Assembly (NCBI GenBank): GCA_934098555.1 | Contig: CAKOOQ010000020.1 | Coordinates: 1 to 24,157 of the forward strand | Length of the DNA stretch: 24,157 nucleotides | Source of the DNA: an uncultured Bacilli bacterium | GTDB taxonomy: Bacteria > Bacillota_I > Bacilli_A > RF39 > UBA660 | Reading direction: 5' to 3' | Shown here: piece by piece, positions 15,265 through 22,623 of the stretch | Position numbering within the stretch: the first letter of the stretch is position 1 | How the letters are laid out: each line of letters opens with the position of its first letter | The notes under the pieces: model-generated | Database searches by the model: none | What the model saw: only the letters and a program-made list of their open reading frames with translations | What the model was told of the DNA's origin: nothing | Program-made: the position numbers and the translations under genes

Positions 15265-15723
15265 TATAGCTAAAAAAAGGAAAAGAAGGCATAGGATATT
15301 TTTCCTTTTTTTGATTTTAAAGGGTATTTTTAAACCTATTAAAAATAAAAGAAAAGTACAATTGGTAAAAAGAAAACTTAATGTAAAAAAGTTGTAACAA
15401 GAAAGAAAAGAGGCGGAGATAATAAGCCCATCTAAAGAATTGGTAAAGAAAATAAACGTTAATTTAGGCCAAGAAAAGTTTTTCTTCTTTTCTTTTTTCT
15501 CTTTTAAAGATAAAAGAGCTAGGATAAGAAAAAGATGAAATTGTAAGTGAAAGGAAAAGGCTGGAAACGGTATTTTGGTCATAATTAAAAGAAAAAGAGT
15601 ATAAAGACAAAAGAGAAAAAAATATAAGAGAAGATAAGGATAAAATTTTCTTTTTTCCTCTTTCATGGCCCAACCAATGAAAAAAGAGTCTAAGCTCGTC
15701 AAAAGAGCCGATAAAAAAAGCAT
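15250..15723 (-). CDS. MntP/YtaF-like membrane protein
   Basis: 157 residues, mostly hydrophobic, with about five or six membrane segments. Two similar motifs, LTSLDSFFIGWAM near the N-terminus and FTNSLDGLIISASF in the second half, suggest an internal duplication with an Asp in each half. This is how MntP (manganese efflux) and the sporulation protein YtaF are built. The protein is shorter than usual and its loops are Lys-rich. Start: AGGTGA 4 bases before ATG 15723. Only 48 bases separate it from the upstream methyltransferase gene on the same strand, so the two may be cotranscribed. Substrate not determined. Confidence 0.55.
   Translation of the reverse strand: MLFLSALLTSLDSFFIGWAMKEEKRKFYPYLLLYFFLFCLYTLFLLIMTKIPFPAFSFHLQFHLFLILALLSLKEKKEKKKNFSWPKLTFIFFTNSLDGLIISASFLSCYNFFTLSFLFTNCTFLLFLIGLKIPFKIKKRKNILCLLFLFLAILSLF
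15272..15312 (+). terminator. Intrinsic terminator of dusB
   Basis: A7-GGAAAA (15272-15284) pairs with TTTTCC-T7 (15299-15312) around a 14-base loop. It lies within the 3' coding end of the convergent membrane-protein gene and could act in both directions. Confidence 0.7.
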
Positions 15724-15771
15724 ACTATCACCTATGGTAGAATATGCTTTTTTAAAAAAGAAAGTTAGGCT

Positions 15772-17010
15772 TTAATCTTCACTTTCAATAATCTTTTCAA
15801 TCTCTTTACCAATTTTTTTAATCACACCTACGACTAGGGCATTTCCCATCATAAAGTTACGCTTTTTATCACTCATACCCGTTTTTGTCCAATTATCAGG
15901 AAAGCCATTAATTCTTTCACATTCAATAGGGGTTAAAAGACGTGGTTTTTTCGTTTTATAGTCTTCAATCACGTGGGTCGTTCTACTAATGCCACCTTCA
16001 CTGGTTAGCATTGTCCTAGCTGGCGTATCTAAATTGTCTGGAAAAGGCATCGCGCCTTCGGCATAGAAATAAGGTGTACCATTCGGTTTTACCCGCGGTA
16101 TTTTTTTACTGCCTTTTAAAATAATGAATTTTTGAATTTGTTCTTCGGTTAAAAAATATTTTTCGTCCACAAAATTTTCTTCTCTTATTTTCCGTAAAGG
16201 ATAAATTAGATTATAATCGGCCTTTGTTTTGACCGTGTAAATATCACCTTTTTTCATGATGCCAGCATTGTAAAATTCACACTTAAATAAATTACTTACT
16301 TCGACGAGGTCTTTATAATTACTAACAGAGGATTCGTTTAAAGCCAGATAATTAGGCTCAATCGGAAATTCTTTCGTAAAAAGGCCTTTTTCAAAAATAA
16401 TATCGCGGTCTATTATAGACTGCATTTTTTTATAATAGTTTGTTGATTTATGATAGGCAAAAATATAGGTTCGGCGTCTTTTTTGAGGAAGTCCATATTC
16501 TCCCGCGTTAATAACCCGCCATTCTACGTCATAGCCATTATCATAAAAGCTTCTTAAAATCATTCCAAAATCTCTTCCCCGTTGTTTCGCCGGCGAAAGT
16601 AAAAGGCGGTCGACATTTTCTAAAAGGACAAAAGGAGGTTGTTTAACCGCTAGAGTTTCTTCAATGGCCCACCATAAAACCCCTTTTTTACCTTCGATAC
16701 CTTTACTTGTCGTAAGAGATTGGGCTACTGAGTAATCTTGACAAGGAAATCCTCCTACCAGTAATGTATGATCAGGAATTTCCTTTTTATCCACTTCAAA
16801 AATATCGATATTACTTAAGTTTTCAAAGCCAAATCTTTGCCCGTAACACGCATAAGCTTCTTGACTTTTAGTTGCTGGTTCCCATTGGTTAGCCCATAAA
16901 AATTTCCAGTTACCTTCCTCACGAACTTCATCTTTATCTAAAATGACTTTATTAAGGCCACAACGAAATCCGCCTACGCCCGCAAATAACTCGACACACG
17001 TTTTTTTCAT
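15772..17010 (-). CDS. dcm: DNA (cytosine-5)-methyltransferase
   Basis: 412 residues with the ordered C5-methyltransferase motifs: I (ELFAGVGGFRCGL, AdoMet binding), IV (GGFPCQ with catalytic C90), VI (ENV at 131-133), VIII (QKRRR at 176-180), then a target-recognition region of about 150 residues, and motif X (GNALVVGV) near the end. AAGGAG precedes the ATG. No restriction endonuclease gene lies beside it, so here it is an orphan methyltransferase; it may act in regulation or as protection against other systems. The target sequence cannot be read from the protein by eye. Orphan status holds only for this window. Confidence 0.93.
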   Translation of the reverse strand: MKKTCVELFAGVGGFRCGLNKVILDKDEVREEGNWKFLWANQWEPATKSQEAYACYGQRFGFENLSNIDIFEVDKKEIPDHTLLVGGFPCQDYSVAQSLTTSKGIEGKKGVLWWAIEETLAVKQPPFVLLENVDRLLLSPAKQRGRDFGMILRSFYDNGYDVEWRVINAGEYGLPQKRRRTYIFAYHKSTNYYKKMQSIIDRDIIFEKGLFTKEFPIEPNYLALNESSVSNYKDLVEVSNLFKCEFYNAGIMKKGDIYTVKTKADYNLIYPLRKIREENFVDEKYFLTEEQIQKFIILKGSKKIPRVKPNGTPYFYAEGAMPFPDNLDTPARTMLTSEGGISRTTHVIEDYKTKKPRLLTPIECERINGFPDNWTKTGMSDKKRNFMMGNALVVGVIKKIGKEIEKIIESED

Positions 17011-17059
17011 ATTTCTTCTCCTTAAAATAAAACCTTACTTGTTTTCTTTAACTTTGAAC

Positions 17060-17088
17060 ATTGTATCAAATTTTCTTTAAAAGATCAA
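17060..17088 (-). promoter_or_regulatory. Promoter of the methyltransferase gene
   Basis: Read on the minus strand: TTGATC (17088-17083), a 17-base spacer and TACAAT (17065-17060), preceded by TGA, so also an extended -10. Confidence 0.7.
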
Positions 17089-17122
17089 TCTTTTTTGTGT
17101 CTTTTTAGGAAAAAAAGAGAGG

Positions 17123-17152
17123 TTGAAAGCACATAAATTCCTTTGCTATAAT
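17123..17152 (+). promoter_or_regulatory. Promoter of the HD-domain gene
   Basis: TTGAAA (17123-17128), an 18-base spacer and TATAAT (17147-17152) with an extended TGC before it. AGAGGT precedes ATG 17179. Confidence 0.75.
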
Positions 17153-17178
17153 GGTGTTAGAATAAAAGAGGTATCAAA

Positions 17179-17790
17179 ATGAAATTAACAAGTAAAGAGG
17201 CTTTAGATTTGTTAAAAGAATCTTTTGGCATGACGATAGATAACAAATGGCTTTTTCATAGTCTTGAGGTAGGAAGGTGTGCTTCTATCTTGGCTAAGGC
17301 TCTTGGGTTATCAAAAGAGTACGCAAGGACGCTGGGATATATTCATGATATAGGTAAACGCTATGGCTGGCGCAAAAATGATGGTGTTATCCCACATGCT
17401 ATAAGAGGTTATCGGTATTTAAAAGAACTTGGTTATGATGAGATTTACGCGGGTATTTGTCTTAAACATTCCTTTTTAAATAATGATATTGATTGTCTTT
17501 CGAATGACAGAGATGAAACAGACAAAGAAGACAAAGATTATCTTTTTATTAAAGATTATATAGCTAACGATTATACGATTTGCGATAAGATAATTAATCT
17601 TTGTGATTTAATGTGTACCACAAAGGTAGAAACTCTAGAAAAAAGAATGATAGACCTTTTATTAAGACACGGTGTTTATAAACAAACCCATTATCATCTA
17701 AAAGAGGTTTTTAAACTTAAAAATTATTTTGATAACTTACTCGGTTATAATCTTTATCATCTTTTTCCTGAATTAAAAGAAAATTTATGA
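17179..17790 (+). CDS. HD-domain metal-dependent phosphohydrolase
   Basis: 203 residues. The metal-binding residues of the HD fold are in order: H27 (FHSLEVGR), H56-D57 (IHDIGK), a following His in PHAIRGY and another in CLKHSF. The family hydrolyses nucleotides or phosphoesters; the substrate is not clear. The protein is somewhat like YqeK-type enzymes but lacks a partner gene that would settle this. It stops with TGA 51 bases before the lemA start, and no clear terminator lies between, so read-through into lemA is possible. Confidence 0.75.
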   Translation: MKLTSKEALDLLKESFGMTIDNKWLFHSLEVGRCASILAKALGLSKEYARTLGYIHDIGKRYGWRKNDGVIPHAIRGYRYLKELGYDEIYAGICLKHSFLNNDIDCLSNDRDETDKEDKDYLFIKDYIANDYTICDKIINLCDLMCTTKVETLEKRMIDLLLRHGVYKQTHYHLKEVFKLKNYFDNLLGYNLYHLFPELKENL

Positions 17791-17840
17791 AAAATAAAGG
17801 CTATTCTATGATAAAATAAATTATAGTAGGAGGTGATTAT

Positions 17841-18389
17841 ATGTGGATTTATATTGTTTTGGCTCTTATTGTTTTAATTTTCATTTATGCGATTTGTTTA
17901 TATAATACGTTAGTAAAATTAAATAATAAAGTCAAAGAGGCTTTCTCAACGATGGATGTTTATCTTAAAAAAAGATGGGATTTAATTCCTAATATCGTTG
18001 AAACGGTAAAAGGCTATGCTGACCATGAAAAAAACACTTTAAAAGAAGTGGTAGAACTTAGAAACAGTGCTTATGATTCTATGTCTATGGATGAAAAAAT
18101 TAAAGCTAACCAAGAATTATCTGGTAGTGTTCCTAAAATTATGGCTTTAGCGGAAGCTTATCCTGAATTAAAAGCAAATGAAAACTTTAAAAATTTAAGT
18201 GAACAATTAGCTAAAGTGGAAGAAGATATCGCAAGTTCTCGAAAATATTATAATGGTGTTGTTAGAAATTATAATAACAAAGTGGAAATGTTTCCAAGTA
18301 ATCTTTTTGCCAAATTATTTGGTTACCAAACAAAACAGATGTTTGAAGTAAATGAAAACGAAAGACAAAATGTTAAAGTCGAATTTTAA
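17841..18389 (+). CDS. lemA: LemA family protein
   Basis: 182 residues. An N-terminal membrane helix (about 3-22) is followed by the LemA four-helix domain, with the family signature KRWDLIPNIVETVKGYADHE. A perfect AGGAGGTGAT precedes ATG 17841. It is followed after 10 bases by the DUF2207 gene, a pairing found widely in bacteria, which suggests that the two products act together at the membrane; the actual function is not known. Confidence 0.9.
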   Translation: MWIYIVLALIVLIFIYAICLYNTLVKLNNKVKEAFSTMDVYLKKRWDLIPNIVETVKGYADHEKNTLKEVVELRNSAYDSMSMDEKIKANQELSGSVPKIMALAEAYPELKANENFKNLSEQLAKVEEDIASSRKYYNGVVRNYNNKVEMFPSNLFAKLFGYQTKQMFEVNENERQNVKVEF

Positions 18390-18399
18390 GGAGGATGAA

Positions 18400-20700
18400 A
18401 TGACAAAAATCAAAAAGAGTCTTCCTTTCTTTCTTCTTTTGTTTCTTTTTTTAATCTTAAGTTTTTCTTCTGTCCAAGCAAAAAGCTATAATCTTTATAT
18501 GGATGTTTCTAAGCCAAATAATTTTAGTGGTGAAAATATTTATTTTGCCAATGTCACGTTTCAAGATTGGACAAAGATATCCACCAAAGCGTTTGGTTTA
18601 ACAGGAACCTTATATAATACATCTCGTAGTCCACTTACTATTTCTTATACGATTTCTTTTTTAGATTCTTCTTATAATGAAATAACAAGTCAAGAAGAAA
18701 AATTGACGGTTAATCCTGGGACGAATAACTTTAATCAAATGTATAATGATTCGGTTTTAAATGGTTATGAAGCCAGTGATATTTCGTATTACCAGTTTTA
18801 TATTTCTGAGATAAAACCAGCTAAAGAAAATATTAATGTCACACCAAGTAAAAGTAGTCTGTATAAAAATTATGACTATGTTTTAGATAAGTATGATGTT
18901 GATATTGTGGTGAATGAAAATAATACTTTTGATATTACTGAATCTATCACCGCATATTTTAATGTGGCCAAACACGGTCTTATAAGGACGATTCCCTTAA
19001 AAAATACGGTGACGCGTTTAGATGGAACGACAAGTCAAAATAAGGCCCGCATTACCAAAGTGTATGTGGATAATCCTTACACGACATCCAAAGAAAACAA
19101 TACCTATCAAATTAAAATCGGTTCTTCAGAAAGCACCTTAAAAGGTGAGAAAGACTACGTTATAAAATATACCTATAATTTAGGAAAAGACCCCAGTACA
19201 AATTACGATGAGCTTTATTTTAATATTATTGGTAATGAATGGGATACTGTTATTGGCAATATAACCTTTCATATTACTATGCCCAAAGAGTTTGATGCCT
19301 CAAAACTCGGTTTTTCATCGGGCTCTTATGGTTCTTTAGATAATGATAACGTCAAATATGAAGTAAAAGCAAATGAAATTACCGGACAATATAATGGGGT
19401 GCTATCTTCTAGAGAAGCTTTAACCGTTCGTTTAGAACTACCTGAAGGATACTTTGTGAATGCGGGTATTCAAGTTGGGTTAGGATATAGTTTGGTTATT
19501 ATTATCCCACTTTTATTTTTAGGCATTGCTATTTTCCTTTGGTATAAGTTTGGCCGGGATGATGATGTTATTGAAACGGTTGAATTTTACCCACCTGAAG
19601 GTTTAAATAGTTTAGAGGTAGGCTTTTTATACAAAGGAGAGGCGAGTAATAAAGATGTTACTTCCTTACTTATTTATTTAGCGAATAAAGGTTATATTAA
19701 AATTTCTGAAATTGATAAAAAAAGTTTTTTATCTTCTAAGAAAAGCTTTAAAATAACTAAAGTAAAAAACTATGATGGTCAAAACGAAATGGAAAGAAAA
19801 TTTTTAAAAGGCCTTTTTAAGAAAAAACAAACCTTAACTTCCCTTTTTGCTAAGACACCTTCCGATGATGAGGAAAATATTACCGAAGTAACTGAAAGGG
19901 ATTTGTATGATAATTTTTATAAGACCTTGCAAGATATTCTTTCTTCTATCAATTCTTACAAGAATAAGACACAAATATACGAAAAAAGTGCTTCAAATAA
20001 AGCTTGGATTATCCTTCTGATGATTATTGGTACGTATTGTATCATTACAATTCCTCCTTTGATTATCGCCGGGGAATCGGAAATGATTATTCTAGTGCTT
20101 GTTTTTACAGGTATTGGTTTTAGCATCGCCATTTGGATGCTAACAGGTACAGGCAATTTTGCTATAAAAATATTTGGCCTTTTATGGGGATTTCTTTTCG
20201 GCGGACTTCCATGGCTTTTTGTGTTTTTACCTATCCTTATGGAAAACATTATCTTTATGGTAAGTTATCTTATCGGTATAATTTGTATTGCTGGGATGAT
20301 AATCTGTTTAAAATATTTACCTAAAAGAACTCCTTATGGTAATGCCATGCTTGGTAAATTAAGAGGCTTTAAAAACTTCTTAGAAACAGCTGAAAAGGAT
20401 AAACTAGAAGCTATGGTTTTCGAAAATCCAACGTATTTTTATGATATTTTACCTTATACTTATGTTTTAGGAGTCTCAGATAAATGGATAAAGAAATTTG
20501 AAACGATTGCTATGGTGGCACCGTCTTGGTATGATAGCCCGAGTGCCTTTGATATGAATTCCTTTAGTTCCTTTATGGATCACACCATGACGAGTGCTCA
20601 GACAGCTATGACATCGAGTCCTTCTAGTAGTTCTGGAGGTTCATCTGGTGGAGGATCTTCTGGCGGAGGCTCTGGCGGGGGTGGAGGAAGCTCTTGGTAG
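18400..20700 (+). CDS. DUF2207 domain membrane protein
   Basis: 766 residues: a signal peptide (about 1-28, ending SVQA), an extracytoplasmic region (about 29-360) with a DUF2207 beta-domain starting VDIVVNENNTFDITESI, a membrane helix (about 362-382), a cytoplasmic region starting FYPPEGLNSLEVGFLYKG, more membrane helices (about 530-640), and a Gly/Ser-rich tail ending SSW. ATG 18400 is set by AAGGAGGATGAA; the longer in-frame ORF would overlap lemA and lose the signal peptide. The Gly/Ser tail after the last folded region is typical of LemA-linked DUF2207/TPM proteins. Confidence 0.88.
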   Translation: MTKIKKSLPFFLLLFLFLILSFSSVQAKSYNLYMDVSKPNNFSGENIYFANVTFQDWTKISTKAFGLTGTLYNTSRSPLTISYTISFLDSSYNEITSQEEKLTVNPGTNNFNQMYNDSVLNGYEASDISYYQFYISEIKPAKENINVTPSKSSLYKNYDYVLDKYDVDIVVNENNTFDITESITAYFNVAKHGLIRTIPLKNTVTRLDGTTSQNKARITKVYVDNPYTTSKENNTYQIKIGSSESTLKGEKDYVIKYTYNLGKDPSTNYDELYFNIIGNEWDTVIGNITFHITMPKEFDASKLGFSSGSYGSLDNDNVKYEVKANEITGQYNGVLSSREALTVRLELPEGYFVNAGIQVGLGYSLVIIIPLLFLGIAIFLWYKFGRDDDVIETVEFYPPEGLNSLEVGFLYKGEASNKDVTSLLIYLANKGYIKISEIDKKSFLSSKKSFKITKVKNYDGQNEMERKFLKGLFKKKQTLTSLFAKTPSDDEENITEVTERDLYDNFYKTLQDILSSINSYKNKTQIYEKSASNKAWIILLMIIGTYCIITIPPLIIAGESEMIILVLVFTGIGFSIAIWMLTGTGNFAIKIFGLLWGFLFGGLPWLFVFLPILMENIIFMVSYLIGIICIAGMIICLKYLPKRTPYGNAMLGKLRGFKNFLETAEKDKLEAMVFENPTYFYDILPYTYVLGVSDKWIKKFETIAMVAPSWYDSPSAFDMNSFSSFMDHTMTSAQTAMTSSPSSSSGGSSGGGSSGGGSGGGGGSSW

Positions 20701-20732
20701 AAAAGACAATTTCAAAAAAGTTGTCTTTTTTT
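20701..20732 (+). terminator. Intrinsic terminator of the lemA operon
   Basis: AAAAGACAA (20701-20709) pairs with TTGTCTTTT (20721-20729) and the T run continues. Confidence 0.85.
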
Positions 20733-20795
20733 CATGCTCAAAAAGCGTTATACTATTTTTAATTATAAAGTTAAATTAAATAAAAAACAGTTAAA

Positions 20796-20817
20796 TGTAA
20801 GTAAAATATCTCTTACA
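20796..20817. promoter_or_regulatory. Dyad TGTAAG-N10-CTTACA before the gene at 20833
   Basis: A 6+6-base perfect inverted repeat lies directly before the GGAGGG ribosome-binding site. As DNA it has operator-like spacing; as RNA it would form a small leader hairpin. A TATACT at about 20750 may be the -10. Confidence 0.35.
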
Positions 20818-20832
20818 ATGGAGGGTTAATTT

Positions 20833-21102
20833 ATGAAGAAATATTTAGGTTTAGTTAAAATATATAATGAAGGCATGAGCGGTGTAACTATAAAAATATT
20901 ATCCAAAACTTATGATGATATCGATACCATGAACAAATGGTTTAATTTATATCCTAACTCTGAACATGTATTATTAATGAATACCAATGAATTAGATTTA
21001 ATGTTTGAAGACTTTAGGGATAGAACTCCTGTTACAGACGAAGAAAAAGAATTTATAAAAAAGGGTAAACAACTTTTAAAAAGATTAATGGCAGATGATT
21101 AA
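20833..21102 (+). CDS. Hypothetical 89-residue protein
   Basis: A soluble protein with a mixed alpha/beta start (KKYLGLVKIYNEGMSGVTIKIL) and a charged helical end (VTDEEKEFIKKGKQLLKRLM). A strong GGAGGG 8 bases before the ATG supports translation. Not recognised. It is the last gene before the mobile-element cluster. Confidence 0.6.
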   Translation: MKKYLGLVKIYNEGMSGVTIKILSKTYDDIDTMNKWFNLYPNSEHVLLMNTNELDLMFEDFRDRTPVTDEEKEFIKKGKQLLKRLMADD

Positions 21103-21161
21103 TTATTCGTTATAAGAAGTTATGACGATAATTTTTTATTGAAAATTTATTGTAGAAAGAA

Positions 21162-21846
21162 AACCTCCAGATAGTCTGGGGGTTCATTTCAGCTTTAGCG
21201 ATAAGTATTTAAAAATAAAACTCCTTTGTTATAATAAAGAATGCGTTCTGACAAACGGCAAACAAATAACAAAGGAGGGATGTCCAATGAAGGACATGAA
21301 TAGTTTATCACACACAAAATGCAATTGTAAATATCACATAGTATTTGCGCCGAAATATCGAAGGAAAGAATTTTATGGAACAAATAGATTAGAAATAGGA
21401 GCGATTTTGAGAGAATTGTGTCGATGGAAAGAAGTAAATATAATAACCACAGGGGTATGTCCAGATTATATTCATATGTTTGTAGAAATATCACCCAAAT
21501 TAAGTGTTTCAACTTTTATGGGATATTTAAAGGGAAAAAATAGTGTAATGATATATCAAAGATGAGGGAATCTAAAATTTAAACATCGAAACAGATTATT
21601 TTGATGCAGAGGGTATTATGTGGATACCGTAGGAAAAAATGAACTGGACATAAAAAAATATGTTGAGAACCAATTAAGTGAAGATGGAGTGGCAGAACAA
21701 TTAACATTGGATAATATGGACCCGTTTACGGGTAGCAAAAAATAGACTGCAAGTGTCAGAACGTTATAGTGCTTTTAAGCAATGCAGGAATACGAGCCTT
21801 ACGAGGCGTCAATCAAAAACCACCAGCTTAGCTGGTGGATATTTAT
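21162..21846 (+). mobile_element. IS200-type insertion sequence (IS200/IS605 family)
   Basis: Both structural ends can be seen. The left-end hairpin AACCTCCAGA/TCTGGGGGTT (21162-21184, one G-U pair) and the right-end hairpin CCACCAGC-tta-GCTGGTGG (21820-21838) flank a single tnpA frame, with a total of about 690 bases, the normal size of the group. No tnpB. Outer limits are estimates to within about 10 bases. IS200 elements move as single-stranded DNA and recognise these hairpins, so the element is structurally intact even though tnpA has two TGA codons. Confidence 0.85.
21287..21745 (+). pseudogene. tnpA: IS200 transposase TnpA interrupted by two in-frame TGA codons
   Basis: Reading the two TGA codons through gives a full 152-residue TnpA (stop TAG 21743-21745), with CKYHIVFAPKYRR, the catalytic HUH-type DYIHM and FMGYLKGK, then RGYYVDTVGKN. 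The TGAs are at 21563-21565 (QR-x-GNLKFKHRNR) and 21602-21604 (LF-x-CRGYY). In this family the second site is an almost invariant Trp (FWCRGYY) and the first is Trp in many relatives. A third usual Trp (HTKWNCKYH) reads Cys, TGC. TGG is used once (CRWKEV). AAAGGAGG precedes the ATG. In this host TGA is a stop, so the product would be truncated at 92 residues. Confidence 0.8.
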
Positions 21847-21849
21847 TGT

Positions 21850-22045
21850 GTGTGCCGTGCATGGCATATATCTAGTTGGTGAAAGTCCAATACATGCGTA
21901 GGTCTCAACGAAATGTTAAGAAAGCATAACGCATCAATAGTGACATTGGGGCTAAAGGAAGTGTGAAACAAAATCGAGAGCCAACGAACAGAAACATATT
22001 ATAAGGCTTCATAAATGGATGAGGGGGCACAACAAACTAAAGCTA
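21850..22045 (+). mobile_element. 5' fragment of a group IIC intron
   Basis: The sequence starts with the intron 5' end GTGTGCC and a GCC-GTGCAT-GGC stem, then GGTGAAAGTCC, TAACGCA, GTGACATTGG, CTAAAGGAAG, ACGAACAGAAAC and ATAAGGCT...GGATGAG. These blocks occur in the same order in domain I of class C group II introns (e.g. from Bacillus halodurans, from memory). The intron lacks the rest of domain I, the reverse transcriptase and domains V-VI; it is fused to an IS30 fragment at about 22045. It sits immediately after the IS200 right-end hairpin, the kind of stem-loop target class C introns prefer. Confidence 0.7.
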
Positions 22046-22395
22046 CTGTCGTAAATATTTTTGACAAGCGTACAAGATAAAATTTTAGAACATCCATTAC
22101 GAACATAAGGTGGTTTTAAAAGTTTAGGACAGTTTTGTTTTTTATAATGTTCACAATTTTTTAAATTGTAAAGAACACCTTTATCACGATAGGGACAGTT
22201 TGTTCCATGCAAACATTCAAAATGTCTTTTTCCATGTACGCTTGTTTCTTTTATGGTAAAATGATTTTTAATTTTCTTAGAAACCGTAGTACAATTCTTA
22301 TCAATTACTTTAGCGATTTCCTTAAAAGATTTTCCTTCTTTTAATCCTTTTTCAATTTCAAGTCTGTCATCAAAGGTAAGATGTTTATTCTTCAT
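22009..22395 (-). pseudogene. Truncated IS30-family transposase (N-terminal part)
   Basis: 128 codons. Residues 1 to about 115 match the N-terminus of IS30-family transposases: a helix-turn-helix MKNKHLTFDDRLEIEKGLKEG..., CTTVSKKI, and then a cysteine-rich region ending KPPYVRNGCSKILSCTLVKNIYD. The frame then runs into the group II intron fragment (SSFSLLCPLIHL) and stops, so the catalytic DDE domain is missing. The left terminal repeat of the element may lie at about 22500-22530 (GAGGTAGAATTTAG...CAGTGCA). The product could at most be a DNA-binding remnant. Confidence 0.7.
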
Positions 22396-22479
22396 ATAAA
22401 TAACGTCTTTTCTAGTGGAATAAGCATCATTGAGGTTTATTATAATAAATATCTTTTGAAAATCAAATGTTTTACCAAG

Positions 22480-22554
22480 TAAATTCCATTTCTTAAATTT
22501 TAGAGGTAGAATTTAGTTTTACAGTGCAGGAAAGACGATTTTGAAATGGAAATT
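22480..22554. repeat. Near-perfect inverted repeat around the promoter region
   Basis: TAAATTCCATTTC (about 22480-22492) and GAAATGGAAATTTA (about 22541-22554) are complementary except for one extra base, with about 50 bases between. This may be an end of a lost mobile element or a regulatory stem before the orphan gene. Confidence 0.35.
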
Positions 22555-22566
22555 TAGAGTGGAGTA

Positions 22567-22594
22567 TTGCAAATCTAAAGAAATAATGTATAAT
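22567..22594 (+). promoter_or_regulatory. Promoter of the orphan gene
   Basis: TTGCAA (22567-22572), a 16-base spacer and TATAAT (22589-22594), 29 bases before the ATG, with AAGGAGCG as ribosome-binding site. Confidence 0.65.
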
Positions 22595-22623
22595 AGGTCT
22601 TACTCTGGAAGGAGCGTGTTATT

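Noticed and set aside
15464..15673. Alternative minus-strand ORF inside the MntP/YtaF-like gene
   Set aside because: It is an out-of-frame ORF with no ribosome-binding site; the longer frame has an AGGTGA start signal and internally repeated membrane motifs.
21563..21604. Host genome using TGA as tryptophan
   Set aside because: Host proteins use TGG for Trp with complete frames, and TGA is the natural end of the genes at 3527, 13782 and 17790. Reassignment can concern only the donor of the insertion sequence.
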